From: Flavobacterium cutihirudinis
Lineage (GTDB): Bacteria > Bacteroidota > Bacteroidia > Flavobacteriales > Flavobacteriaceae
Assembly (NCBI RefSeq): GCF_003385895.1
Contig: NZ_QRDQ01000007.1
Span: forward strand, 1-64,000
Direction: 5' to 3'
Length of the DNA: 64,000 nt
In this document: one piece after another, positions 17,957 through 27,518 of the stretch
Numbering within the stretch: the first letter of the stretch is position 1
How the letters are laid out: each line of letters opens with the position of its first letter
Program-made: the position numbers and the translations under genes
Notes under the pieces: generated by a model
Told to the model about the DNA's origin: nothing
What the model saw: the letters and a program-made list of their open reading frames with translations, nothing else
Databases searched by the model: none

Positions 17957-18436
17957 TTAAAAGGCGTATAAAAAGGTATCAGTAAGACAAAAAGTAACTG
18001 CGTAAATTGCGCCAAAAAAAAGGGACATATAACCTGCTAATGGAACTGTTTGTTTTTCTTCTTTTCTAATGCTTAATATAAAATGAAGAATGAGGGAAAA
18101 AACTAACGCAAAAACAAATAAAATAAAAAAAGATAAAATTGAAAAGCTACAGGATATAAAAACAAAAAATAAAATATCACCAATTCCTATAGTATTTTTA
18201 AACTCTAAATTTCTATATCTGACATACAAATAACTCACTCCTAAAATAAGAGTAACAAACGTTAAATTAATTCCGGAATTTAAAATGACAACAGTAAACG
18301 GCGTATGATATAATTGAATTGTAAACGTCAAAATACCTACTAAAGGATATAAAAACCAAATCACTAAACGATTCTTAAAATCCTGATAAAGTATAATTGC
18401 AAAAACAACAATTAATATAGCTTTTAGGTACCACAT
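17957..18436 (-). CDS. Minimal type IV prepilin peptidase (A24 family, GspO/CpaA-like)
   Basis: A 159-residue protein of about six hydrophobic segments. The two catalytic aspartates of A24 peptidases are visible: Asp19 in YQDFKNR and Asp87 in IGIGD (the GxGD motif). It lacks the N-terminal Cys-containing methyltransferase domain of PilD/GspO and so resembles the short CpaA/TadV type; it should cleave but probably not N-methylate. Its neighbours are its likely substrates: the major pseudopilin starts upstream with no gap, and three minor ones are at the far end of the cluster. Confidence 0.85.
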   Translation of the reverse strand: MWYLKAILIVVFAIILYQDFKNRLVIWFLYPLVGILTFTIQLYHTPFTVVILNSGINLTFVTLILGVSYLYVRYRNLEFKNTIGIGDILFFVFISCSFSILSFFILFVFALVFSLILHFILSIRKEEKQTVPLAGYMSLFFGAIYAVTFCLTDTFLYAF

Positions 18437-18847
18437 CTAATCGTTTATCACTTGTTTTGGAACTCCGTTTTGGTCAATTTCCCAAACGTTAAAAACACCA
18501 TTTCCATTAAAATCGGTAATAGCTGTAGCTTTAACTTTAAATGCGTTATTATCCGATTGGATAATTTCATATACATAGTTAGCACTACCATTATCTTTTG
18601 TAGTTTTTGGTGCTTCAAAATCAATTTCTGTGAAATTTGGACTGTACTTAGAATACATGAAATAGTACTGTTTTTCAGCATTATAAATAGCTTTAAGCTG
18701 CACTTGTGCCTCTACACTTTTTGCTTTTGTTATTAAAGGCATTAAATTAGGTAAGGCGATTAAAAGCAATATTCCTATGATTGCCAATACAATCAACATT
18801 TCCTGAAGATTGAAGGATGGTAGTTTTTTATATGTATTTTTCTTCAA
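18437..18847 (-). CDS. GspG-like major pseudopilin
   Basis: A 136-residue prepilin: leader MKKNTYKKLPS, then FNLQE (F12 as +1, E16 as +5), a hydrophobic helix to about residue 35 (LIVLAIIGILLLIALPNLMP) and the alphabetagamma region with a YYFMYSKYSP segment, as in PilA/GspG. The C-terminal DFNGNGVFNVWEIDQNG resembles the calcium-binding loop of GspG. Ser occupies -1 instead of Gly. As first gene of the cluster with its own -7 box, it is likely the most highly expressed, consistent with a major fibre subunit. Confidence 0.87.
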   Translation of the reverse strand: MKKNTYKKLPSFNLQEMLIVLAIIGILLLIALPNLMPLITKAKSVEAQVQLKAIYNAEKQYYFMYSKYSPNFTEIDFEAPKTTKDNGSANYVYEIIQSDNNAFKVKATAITDFNGNGVFNVWEIDQNGVPKQVIND

Positions 18848-18870
18848 AGTAAAATATAAATTAATTTTTA

Positions 18871-18878
18871 CAAATATA
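18871..18878 (-). promoter_or_regulatory. -7 box of the T2SS-like operon promoter
   Basis: Minus-strand TATATTTG is a perfect TAnnTTTG, 24 bp upstream of the gspG-like start, giving a predicted leader of about 15-20 nt. I find no matching TTG/TTTG at the -33 position, which lies in an A/T homopolymer zone. Confidence 0.4.
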
Positions 18879-19283
18879 TCTTTTTTATTGAAAAAATAAA
18901 GAAAAGTTGTACTTAGTAATCTATGTTAATTTCTTTTCAAAAAAAAATCTTTTTTTTTTCTTATGGAAATGAAACACACAGCAAAATATTACGCATCACG
19001 TAGAATAAAGATAGTGACCAGGGGTAATAAAGCATATAGTTATCTATTAAAAAGTTATTTATTCCGAAAAAAATAAGATTAAAAAAAAATGATATAATGA
19101 GGAAACCCGTAAAAATTTAACAATTGCATACTATATATTTGATTTTAATATTGATCTTATTGTTTAATAAGAAAAAAATTAACTAGTGTTTAATTTTATA
19201 AATCGTGTAAGGCTTTTTTAATTTGAAAAGTTTTGGATTATTAAATACACATAATTACTTGCTAAATAAAGTTAAAATCGCAT
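18879..19283. other. Divergent intergenic region between the T2SS-like operon and Rhs module 2
   Basis: About 400 bp, extremely AT-rich, with long A and T runs (around 18939-18960 and 19080-19090). It must hold promoters for both directions. I see no convincing promoter for the 19284 gene and no reading frame. Nothing else is recognisable. Confidence 0.4.
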
Positions 19284-22200
19284 ATGAAAAAAGTACATCT
19301 ACTATTGTTTTTATTTCTACCAACTTTCTTGATAGGACAAATTATTAAACTTCCAGATATTATAAAACCATCACCTCAGGCTGGTGAAATGACGAAATAC
19401 ATTGACTATCCAATGGATTTGTCTTCAGGATTGGCGTCTACAACTATTCCAATATACACCGTTGATTCTGGGAACCTTTCATTTCCAATTACAATTAGTT
19501 ATCATGGTTCTGGATTTAAACCAAATGATGATGAAAGCGGAGTAATTGGACTTGGGTGGAATTTGAATGCTTTTGGAATTATCAATAGATCTATTAATAA
19601 ATACCCTGATGAAAATTATTGGAATTTAATGATTCCTTTAAAAGAAAATATTCAAGGCACTTCTACAAGTGTTTTGGTTGAGGATGCTGATGTGCCGCTC
19701 TTATCCAGTATCGCTATACACGACAGGGATACCTCTCCCGATATTTTTTCATATAGTTTGCCAAATGGAGAGGGCGGTAAGTTTGTTTATGGAAGAAATA
19801 CAGTTTTAAGCGAATTTAAAAAAGCGATTTTACTTCCCTATAAACCCATTAAAGTAGTATCTTATCCAATTGATGCAAGTACTTTGGATTATTATGAAAT
19901 AGTAGACGAAAACGGAACAACTTATCGATTTGGAAAATCTATAGATAATGTTCAAATCGTTAAAGAATATTTTGCGAATGTAAGTAATTCTTCGCAACAA
20001 GGATCGGGAATAACTTCTTGGCTATTAACAGAAATAATATCAGCAAATAAGAAAGATGTAATATCATTTGAATATGATGATGTAAAGGGAAAGTTGAATT
20101 CTAATTTTATTGAGAAATATAATGTCCAATATAATACAAATGTATCTTTAGGTACTTATCATACTGGGCCAGGAGAGTATCAATGTGTGCAAAATTCAAT
20201 TCAGGATGGAATAGAGTATAATTGTAATCAGTATACCCAAAAGAAAATAACAAAAATAATATTCAATTCCGGTTATGTGAAGTTCAGTTATAAAAGTAAC
20301 TTGTATCCGGATCATTTGTTGGATAAAATAGAAGTTTTTAGTAATGGAGCTGTTAATCCGTTGAAAACTTTCAAGTTTAATCAAACAAAATATCAGAATG
20401 CATCAACATCAGCGTCAGCTAAATATTGGTATAAACTAGATGAAATCGGTTTTTACGATGCGGGAAATACAAAAGTTAATAAATATAATTTTGAATATAA
20501 CACTGCTAGTTTTCCTTTTATTGATGTTTCAGGTAATGCCTCTCCAGGATGGTTGGTGAATACATCATCAATTGATTTCTGGGGGTTTTATAATGGAGCA
20601 AGCAATAGTAATTTACTACCTAATAACTATATCTGGTCAGGCATGTGGGGTACAAGAAATTTGTTTGGAAATGCCAACAGATCTGGCAATTATCTTTTCG
20701 CGCAGCAAGGAGTTTTGAAAAAAATTATTTTCCCTACTGGTGGGGAACGTAGTTTTATTTATGAAGATAATAAAAATTCTAGTGGAGAAATTGTCGGTGG
20801 ATTGAGAGTAAAATCAATCATAAATAAAACCAATGAAAAAGAAATCAAAAGAACATATAGTTACACAGGAGTTTCAAGAGCTTTAGATGTGTACTATTTT
20901 GAAAAGCATTCTATGAATTCCGTGCAGAATCCTATGGGCTGCAATTATAGTACTAATGAATTTATTGCTTCATCTTCGCCTAATGTTGATATAAATATCA
21001 ATGGCAGACCTATAATTTATTCAAAGGTAGTTGAATACGATGGAGATGCTATACTAAACAACGGAAGAATTGAACACCTATTTGATACCTCTATTCTCCA
21101 AATTTATCCCAAACTTTATTTGCGATCACTTTCCCCTCCATATTTTCCATGGAATTATAGTTTCTATTCTAATCCTTTAAGTATATTTTATTATGATGTA
21201 ATTTTCGGTAATATTTTTGAAAAAGAAACTAATTTTTATAACGTTTCAGGGGACAAAGTCAAGAGCATAATGAAGAGCTACAAACATTCGTTGAAACAAA
21301 ATTTAAAAGGGTTTTATTGTTCGCCCCTTGTAAATTACAGTTCAAGTGCTAGCAACAGAAAATCCGGTGCTTTTAATTTTTACAATTATGATATCCAACA
21401 GTTAAGCCAAAAACTTGATAGTACTGTGACGATTGAATATTCAGGAGCAACAGGAATTAAATCAAAAGAAGAATATGTATACAATGATGATTTATTTGTA
21501 ACCCAAAAAACAAGTAGCGCCAGTAACGGTAGTATTTCTAACTTTCAATATAAATACCCGAAAGATTTGGCGGCTCAGAGTCCTTATAATCAAATGGTTG
21601 TTAAGAATATAATAGCGCCGGTTATCGAAGAAACAAAATCTTTCAAGGAAAATCAGACTCAGCCATTAAAAGTTCTCAGCACCACAAAGAATTTATATAA
21701 AGATTGGGGAAATGAGAATATCCTCCCGGAATTTATTCAGTATTCAAAAGGAACAGGTATTTTGGAAAGTCGTATTCAATATTATGGTTATTATGATAAT
21801 GGCAATGTAAAAGAAATATCGTTAACTGATGGTTCTCATATTGTTTATTTCTGGGGTTATAGCAAAGAACAACCAATAGCAAAGATAGAGAATGCGACCT
21901 ATTCACAAATTGCGACTGCTTTAGGAGTAACGACTGCTGTATTGGATACTTACAGTGAGACTAATTTGACTACGATAAACAATTTGCGGACCCTTTTAAC
22001 TAGTGCGATGGTGACAACATATACCTATGTTCCCTTGGTTGGTATAAAAACCATTACAGATCCCAAGGGTTTGGTAACTTATTACGAGTATGACAATTTC
22101 AATCGTTTGCAATTTGTAAAGGACCAGAATTCAAATGTGTTGCAAAGATATTGCTATAATTATCTGGGACAACAGACAGACTGCAATATAGGAACCGCTA

Positions 22201-23237
22201 CGGTAACCACTTATAAGAATGTATTTAAGAGCCAGAGTTTTACTAAACAGGCTTGTGCTGCCGGCTCAGTAGGATCATCTGTTGTGTATTCTGTTCCTGC
22301 AGGCATTTATTCATCGACTGTTTCGCAAGCAGCTGCAGATGCCCTGGCTTCTGCTGAGATAACGGCCAATGGTCAAAGTTTTGCAAATGCTACAGGGACT
22401 TGCAGTACACCGTTGGCCGCTCCGACTGGATTAACCTTTACCAGTGCGACGGCCTCAACGATAAATTTTTCATGGACGGCGGTTCCGGGAGCTACGTCTT
22501 ACAAAATATATAAAGGTGGAGAGCTTATGGGTTCGGTAACTACCACCACAGGATCATTATCTCAATTAAATGCCTTAACGTCATATTCGGTTCAGGTATC
22601 GGCCTCGAACGGCGTTGTAGACAGTGCTCTATGCTCCTCTTTATCTATGAGTACATTGCCGGGTGTTCCGACGGGATTAGTTTTAACCAGTGCCACTGCG
22701 TCAACTCTGAATTTTTCATGGACAGCAGTTTCCGGTGTAACTGACTATAAGATCTACCAAAACGGTAATTATATGGGTACTGTGAATACTACATCGGGAT
22801 CTCTATCAGGATTAGCAGCTTCAACGGCTTATTCCATTCAGGTATTAGCAACCAAAGGCTCGGTAGATGGCGCCCTATGTCTTTCTGTGTCTATGAGTAC
22901 AACAGCGGCATTAGCAACGGATGCCTGCAGTTTGGTTTTTGACAGGTTATCGGGAAGCTGTACTCTTTATAAAAATAACACATGGTATTTATCAAGATCG
23001 ACCTCTGGGACATCCACTGGTACTCTAACAGCTGGAGATACGTTTTATGTCGAGATCAATGATGTTATACAACATTCCAGAACTTTAACCATAACAAGTT
23101 CAGTGCGAGGCGTCTTAGCCAATATTTATGTTGAATCCAGTACTAATCCTTCGACGCCCACAATAACGCGTTCAGGGACTTTTACAAAAGTAGGCTCTGA
23201 AGTGATAACAATACAATGCGCTACACGACAGGACTAA
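19284..23237 (+). CDS. Rhs-associated A protein (module 2): SpvB-like, YD repeats, DUF5977, two FN3
   Basis: A 1317-residue secreted protein. The signal peptide (about 1-18, ending FLIGQ) is followed by a region (about 25-105) with the SpvB/TcB-like pattern: two-fold PSPQAGEMTKY, LSFPITISYHGSG, GLGWNLNAFGIINR. A long beta region with YD-like repeats follows (to about 970: WGYSKEQPIAKIEN, YEYDNFNRLQFVKDQ). Then come one DUF5977 (about 981-1040), two FN3-like domains (about 1047-1125 and 1125-1206) and a beta C-terminal domain containing cysteines (about 1210-1317). There is no T9SS C-terminal sorting domain. It is 134 bp from the B gene. By analogy with TcB/TcC, it may be the larger half of a toxin-enclosing shell; that is inference. 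The last third is nearly identical to module 3. Confidence 0.85.
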   Translation: MKKVHLLLFLFLPTFLIGQIIKLPDIIKPSPQAGEMTKYIDYPMDLSSGLASTTIPIYTVDSGNLSFPITISYHGSGFKPNDDESGVIGLGWNLNAFGIINRSINKYPDENYWNLMIPLKENIQGTSTSVLVEDADVPLLSSIAIHDRDTSPDIFSYSLPNGEGGKFVYGRNTVLSEFKKAILLPYKPIKVVSYPIDASTLDYYEIVDENGTTYRFGKSIDNVQIVKEYFANVSNSSQQGSGITSWLLTEIISANKKDVISFEYDDVKGKLNSNFIEKYNVQYNTNVSLGTYHTGPGEYQCVQNSIQDGIEYNCNQYTQKKITKIIFNSGYVKFSYKSNLYPDHLLDKIEVFSNGAVNPLKTFKFNQTKYQNASTSASAKYWYKLDEIGFYDAGNTKVNKYNFEYNTASFPFIDVSGNASPGWLVNTSSIDFWGFYNGASNSNLLPNNYIWSGMWGTRNLFGNANRSGNYLFAQQGVLKKIIFPTGGERSFIYEDNKNSSGEIVGGLRVKSIINKTNEKEIKRTYSYTGVSRALDVYYFEKHSMNSVQNPMGCNYSTNEFIASSSPNVDININGRPIIYSKVVEYDGDAILNNGRIEHLFDTSILQIYPKLYLRSLSPPYFPWNYSFYSNPLSIFYYDVIFGNIFEKETNFYNVSGDKVKSIMKSYKHSLKQNLKGFYCSPLVNYSSSASNRKSGAFNFYNYDIQQLSQKLDSTVTIEYSGATGIKSKEEYVYNDDLFVTQKTSSASNGSISNFQYKYPKDLAAQSPYNQMVVKNIIAPVIEETKSFKENQTQPLKVLSTTKNLYKDWGNENILPEFIQYSKGTGILESRIQYYGYYDNGNVKEISLTDGSHIVYFWGYSKEQPIAKIENATYSQIATALGVTTAVLDTYSETNLTTINNLRTLLTSAMVTTYTYVPLVGIKTITDPKGLVTYYEYDNFNRLQFVKDQNSNVLQRYCYNYLGQQTDCNIGTATVTTYKNVFKSQSFTKQACAAGSVGSSVVYSVPAGIYSSTVSQAAADALASAEITANGQSFANATGTCSTPLAAPTGLTFTSATASTINFSWTAVPGATSYKIYKGGELMGSVTTTTGSLSQLNALTSYSVQVSASNGVVDSALCSSLSMSTLPGVPTGLVLTSATASTLNFSWTAVSGVTDYKIYQNGNYMGTVNTTSGSLSGLAASTAYSIQVLATKGSVDGALCLSVSMSTTAALATDACSLVFDRLSGSCTLYKNNTWYLSRSTSGTSTGTLTAGDTFYVEINDVIQHSRTLTITSSVRGVLANIYVESSTNPSTPTITRSGTFTKVGSEVITIQCATRQD

Positions 23238-26200
23238 TTGATTGATACTTTGACAATGAGTTTTAATGGGGTTTTTGGAGATGCTGGATTATTAAAAAAA
23301 TAATTTTATTTAGCAATGCAGCACATGTTTTGTAAAAGGCTCCTAAATTAAATATTAATTAATAAGATTTTATGAAAAAATATATATCGATATTGTTATT
23401 GTTTGCTGGTTTGTTTACCCGAGCCCAACAGTTCAGCAATGAAAATTTCATTTACACGGAAGTTCCTCAGAGAGCGATTCAGAGTGGCAACTACAATACG
23501 CTTTCCAAGATTGATATCCAAAGAAGCATCAATTATTTTGATGGTCTGGGCCGTCCAAAACAGACTGTAGTTATAAATGGCGGTTCCAATAAATTGGACA
23601 ATAATTTATTGGACTGGAAAAATAACTGGACATTGGGTAGTGGAAGCGTACCTTTTTTTAATGTTAATGGAGGAGCTGTAGAGAATGTTAGAATAGATGG
23701 GGTAAATCCGTTTGGAAAGACGGACCGTTTATGGCGTTGTGTCAATGATGCTGCCAGTGATAATGATGGGGGATGGAATACGACGGATATTCCTATTGAT
23801 AAAACAAAGGCTTATCGATATGCAGTTTGGGTCAAGCGTACTGGTGGTCAAAACGGGATTACCTATCATGGCACAAAAAATGTAGTAAAATTGGATGGTA
23901 GCGCTGATAATAATCCATACTTTTGGTATGGCAATCTTCCCGCACTTGACACATGGTATTTAATGGTTGGAATGATTCACCCTTCAACTTATACAGGTGG
24001 TGATTCAGGAATAAGTGGCGTTTATGACATGGCAGGGAATAAAGTATCACTACAAGGTCAAGGACAAGGAAAAAGTACTGATTTTAAATGGAGCAGTACT
24101 ACTGAGAGTGCTTCATTCAGGAGCTATTTATTTTATTCAACCGATGTCAATGTAAGCCAGTATTTTTACAATCCTGTTCTTCAAAAAATGGATGATACTG
24201 ATCCGAGTACACCAGGACTCGAAGCTTCTATATCAGGACTGATAAAAGGATTTGAATCGGCAGACGTTGTCACCCATGTAGACTATGATGCATTCGGCAG
24301 ACAGGACAAAGAGTTTCTTCCTTACGCTGCATCCAATACCTCGGGGCTTATACAAGCCAGCCCTCTTACGGCTCTTGCAAGTCTGTATAATACGCCAAAA
24401 TATGAGAACACAATCAATTATTTCAGCGAGAAAACATTCGAGGCTTCCCCGCTGAACCGCGTGCTGAAACAGGCTGCACCAGGAAACAGCTGGAAAACGG
24501 CCGCTTCTTCCGGTCATGAAGTAAAGCTGGAGTATCAGGCCAATGGTGCTACGGAGGTGAAACTGTTTATGGCGGTAAGCGCTGATAATATGTCTACTTT
24601 GGGACTTTACCAGCCTTCTATAACACAAACTACCAATTATGGCTTGGGCCAATTATATAAAACAGTAACAAAAGACGAGAACTGGGTATCGGGCCAGGAC
24701 AGGACAACCGAGGAGTTTAAGGACAAGGAAGGTCGTGTGGTACTAAAGAGAACTTACAACGGCACTCCACACGACACCTATTATGTTTATGATCAGTATG
24801 GCAACCTGAGTTATGTACTTCCTCCTTTGGCAAACGGTGCTTTTGACGATACGACCCTCAATAATTTATGTTATCGTTATAAATACGACCATCGCAACCG
24901 CTTGGTGGAGAAGAAACTCCCTGGAAAGGAATGGGAATATATAGTTTATGACAAACTGGACAGGCCAATCCTGACCCAGGATGCCAATCAAAGAGCGACT
25001 AATAAATGGCTTTTGACCAAGTACGATGCCTTTAGCAGGCCTGTCTATACGGGGGAATATACAAACGCCATCACCCGAAAAGCCCTCCAGGATCTGGCCA
25101 ACGCAAGCGTGGCTGCTTTGAATGAGCTGCGTCAGGGAGTCACCACAATCGGGGATGCTACGGCTTATTACAGCAATGCTTCTTTTCCTAATTCGGGTTT
25201 CAATTTATATACGGTTAACTATTATGATATTTACGGTTTTGATTTGATTGCCCCCCTGCCTTCGGCTGTTGTCTCTTATGGCATTACCCCAATAAGTACA
25301 GCAAAAGGGCTTTCTACGGGAAGCAAGGTAAGGGTGTTGGTGTCGGGAGCTGTCAAATGGATAACCAATGTGATTTATTATGATGTAAAGGGCAGACCTG
25401 TTTACAATTACAATTACAACGATTATCTGGGGATTACCGGTACTGTAAAGAGCAGTCTTGATTTTACAGGCAAGGTCTTAGAAACAACAAACACACACCT
25501 AAGGGCAGGTGTGACCACCACAGTGGTGGATGGTTTTACTTATGACCATGCAGGAAGGCTCCTGGCACAGAAACAGAAAATAAACAGCCAGACAACTGAG
25601 ATCATCGCCTCGAATACCTATGATGATCTGGGACAGCTTGTGGTTAAATCCGTTGGTGGAAAAACCAGCCAGAACCGTCTGCAGAATATCGATTACAGCT
25701 ATAATATAAGGGGATGGCTCAAGGGCATCAATGATGTAAATTCAATAGGTACAGATTTGTTTGCCTTTAAGATCAGTTATGATGTTCCTGTTCCCTCTAC
25801 TGGCGGTATAGGATTATTCAATGGAAACATCAGCCAGACTTTCTGGAGGACAGCCGGCAGTGATACCAGTCTAAGGAACTATAATTATCAGTACGATCCG
25901 TTAAACAGGTTGACTTTTGCCACGGATAATGCAGGAAGGTATAACGAGAATCCGACTTATGATAGAAACGGAAATATAAAGGGACTTACCCGAAATGGAA
26001 ACACAGTTCGTGGTACAGGCACCTTCGGGGCTATTGATAATCTGGTATATATCTATGATACTTCAAGCAACAAACTGATCAAGATGGAAGAGGCCGTGAC
26101 AACAAGTACCGAAGGATTTAAAAGTGGAAGCACGGCAGCTGTACAATATACTTATGACAGTAACGGCAATATGAAAACCGATCTCAATAAAGGGATAACA

Positions 26201-26603
26201 ACCCCTATAGTCTACAATTACCTGAACCTGCCTACGGATATTACACTTTCTGGCGGTGTGATCAGTTATGTGTATGATGCCACTGGAGTGAAACAGCGCA
26301 AAACTGTGGGGACTATCATTACCGATTATGCAAATGGATACCAATACGAGAACAACGACCTGAAATTCTTCCCTCATCCAGAAGGGTATGTGGCCCACAG
26401 TTCAGGAATTTTTAGTTATATTTACCAGTACAAAGATCATTTGGGGAATATACGCCTGAGCTATGGCGATGCCAATGATGACGGCAGTGTCACCAATCTG
26501 GAGCTTATAGAGGAGAACAACTATTATCCTTTTGGGTTAAAGCAGTATGGTTATAATGAAGGCGTAGCTCTTGGAAAAGGAAACAGTACTGGACAAAAAT
26601 ATA
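22488..26603. repeat. Copy 1 of a roughly 4.1 kb near-identical repeat (modules 2 and 3)
   Basis: This stretch matches 32738-36853 at a constant offset of 10,250 bp. It spans the FN3 and C-terminal part of A, the 134-bp A-B spacer and most of B. By eye I found one difference, T at 26249 against C at 36499, which changes Ser to Pro. Similarity continues more loosely on the left back to about 22080 and ends abruptly on the right at the YNGKE codons of the Rhs core. Confidence 0.9.
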
Positions 26604-27511
26604 AGTACAATGGGAAAGAGTTCCAAGACGAGAGTGTTGGAGGGAATCAGCTGAATTTGTATGATTATGGAGCACGTAACTATGACCCTGCACTTGGTAG
26701 ATTTATGAATTTAGACCCAATGGCTGAAGAACGTAATTGGTTATCACCATATAATTATGTACAAAACAATCCTATTCTAAAGATTGACCCTGACGGAATG
26801 TTAGATGGTGATTATTATACGAATGATGGTGATTGGTTAGGTAATGACGACGTTGATGATAAAAAAGTACATGTGGTAAATGATGGAGATTACAAACCTA
26901 TTGGTGGAGGAAAGACAAAAATTTACAAATCTACTGAATTGAAAGGAGTAACAAATGAAATATTACTTGCATTTGCTTCTGTTATTCATGCAGAATCTGG
27001 AGGAAGTAAAGATGAATCTTATGCTATTGGTAATGTAACTATGAATTTTATTGATGCAGGAGGCTCAACACAGCTCCCTACCCTAGATGATGTTGTAATG
27101 TATGATAATAAATTTGCTCAAGGAGCAACTCAAGATAACTATACATCATTTATGGGCTTAGGAGATAAAAATTCCAAATTTGCCATGGGAGCAGCAATAA
27201 ATGCTATAGGGAAATCTCAAGGCATTTCTGGATTTAGTGATTATAGTGGGGGGGCTAATAGTTGGGATGGTATTGATTTAATATCTAGTAAATGGGATAA
27301 TAGTCATAGAAGTTATAGCTGGAGTGAAGGTTCAAAATCATTACTATCAACATATAAAAAAGAAAATAATGGTGGTGTTGATGTTTCTGCATTTACCTAT
27401 AAAAAATCAGGTTTTCAAATATCAGCAACTAAAATAATTGGTAATACCCTTTACACTAAATTAGCTACTGGTAGAGGAGAAAAAAAACAAAGCGATAAAA
27501 GATTTAATTAA
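23372..27511 (+). CDS. DUF6443 / RHS protein B (module 2) with SleB-like hydrolase tip
   Basis: A 1379-residue secreted protein: signal peptide (about 1-19, ending TRAQQ), DUF6443 split by a jelly-roll-like insert (about 72-288), YD repeats, Rhs core (about 1018-1143: [48 protein letters not shown]), and a tip of about 236 residues. The tip contains LLAFASVIHAESGGSK followed by YAIGNVTMNFI. This resembles the core of SleB-type cell-wall hydrolases, in which the Glu after A is catalytic and a GNV/NR-like helix follows. I infer a peptidoglycan-degrading toxin. The next gene is a lipoprotein, a suitable immunity partner for a periplasmic enzyme. Up to the tip it is nearly identical to B of module 3. 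Confidence 0.85.
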   Translation: MKKYISILLLFAGLFTRAQQFSNENFIYTEVPQRAIQSGNYNTLSKIDIQRSINYFDGLGRPKQTVVINGGSNKLDNNLLDWKNNWTLGSGSVPFFNVNGGAVENVRIDGVNPFGKTDRLWRCVNDAASDNDGGWNTTDIPIDKTKAYRYAVWVKRTGGQNGITYHGTKNVVKLDGSADNNPYFWYGNLPALDTWYLMVGMIHPSTYTGGDSGISGVYDMAGNKVSLQGQGQGKSTDFKWSSTTESASFRSYLFYSTDVNVSQYFYNPVLQKMDDTDPSTPGLEASISGLIKGFESADVVTHVDYDAFGRQDKEFLPYAASNTSGLIQASPLTALASLYNTPKYENTINYFSEKTFEASPLNRVLKQAAPGNSWKTAASSGHEVKLEYQANGATEVKLFMAVSADNMSTLGLYQPSITQTTNYGLGQLYKTVTKDENWVSGQDRTTEEFKDKEGRVVLKRTYNGTPHDTYYVYDQYGNLSYVLPPLANGAFDDTTLNNLCYRYKYDHRNRLVEKKLPGKEWEYIVYDKLDRPILTQDANQRATNKWLLTKYDAFSRPVYTGEYTNAITRKALQDLANASVAALNELRQGVTTIGDATAYYSNASFPNSGFNLYTVNYYDIYGFDLIAPLPSAVVSYGITPISTAKGLSTGSKVRVLVSGAVKWITNVIYYDVKGRPVYNYNYNDYLGITGTVKSSLDFTGKVLETTNTHLRAGVTTTVVDGFTYDHAGRLLAQKQKINSQTTEIIASNTYDDLGQLVVKSVGGKTSQNRLQNIDYSYNIRGWLKGINDVNSIGTDLFAFKISYDVPVPSTGGIGLFNGNISQTFWRTAGSDTSLRNYNYQYDPLNRLTFATDNAGRYNENPTYDRNGNIKGLTRNGNTVRGTGTFGAIDNLVYIYDTSSNKLIKMEEAVTTSTEGFKSGSTAAVQYTYDSNGNMKTDLNKGITTPIVYNYLNLPTDITLSGGVISYVYDATGVKQRKTVGTIITDYANGYQYENNDLKFFPHPEGYVAHSSGIFSYIYQYKDHLGNIRLSYGDANDDGSVTNLELIEENNYYPFGLKQYGYNEGVALGKGNSTGQKYKYNGKEFQDESVGGNQLNLYDYGARNYDPALGRFMNLDPMAEERNWLSPYNYVQNNPILKIDPDGMLDGDYYTNDGDWLGNDDVDDKKVHVVNDGDYKPIGGGKTKIYKSTELKGVTNEILLAFASVIHAESGGSKDESYAIGNVTMNFIDAGGSTQLPTLDDVVMYDNKFAQGATQDNYTSFMGLGDKNSKFAMGAAINAIGKSQGISGFSDYSGGANSWDGIDLISSKWDNSHRSYSWSEGSKSLLSTYKKENNGGVDVSAFTYKKSGFQISATKIIGNTLYTKLATGRGEKKQSDKRFN

Positions 27512-27518
27512 TAAACTT

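Noticed and set aside
7000..18847. Type IV pilus operon
   Set aside because: GspL-type fusion, several short minor pseudopilins, GspC-like protein and no PilT nearby fit a T2SS better, though phylogeny was not possible.
23533..26693. Minus-strand frames inside the B genes (and the same in 33783-37553)
   Set aside because: They duplicate with the 4.1 kb repeat, overlap a clearly coding strand and show no family features.
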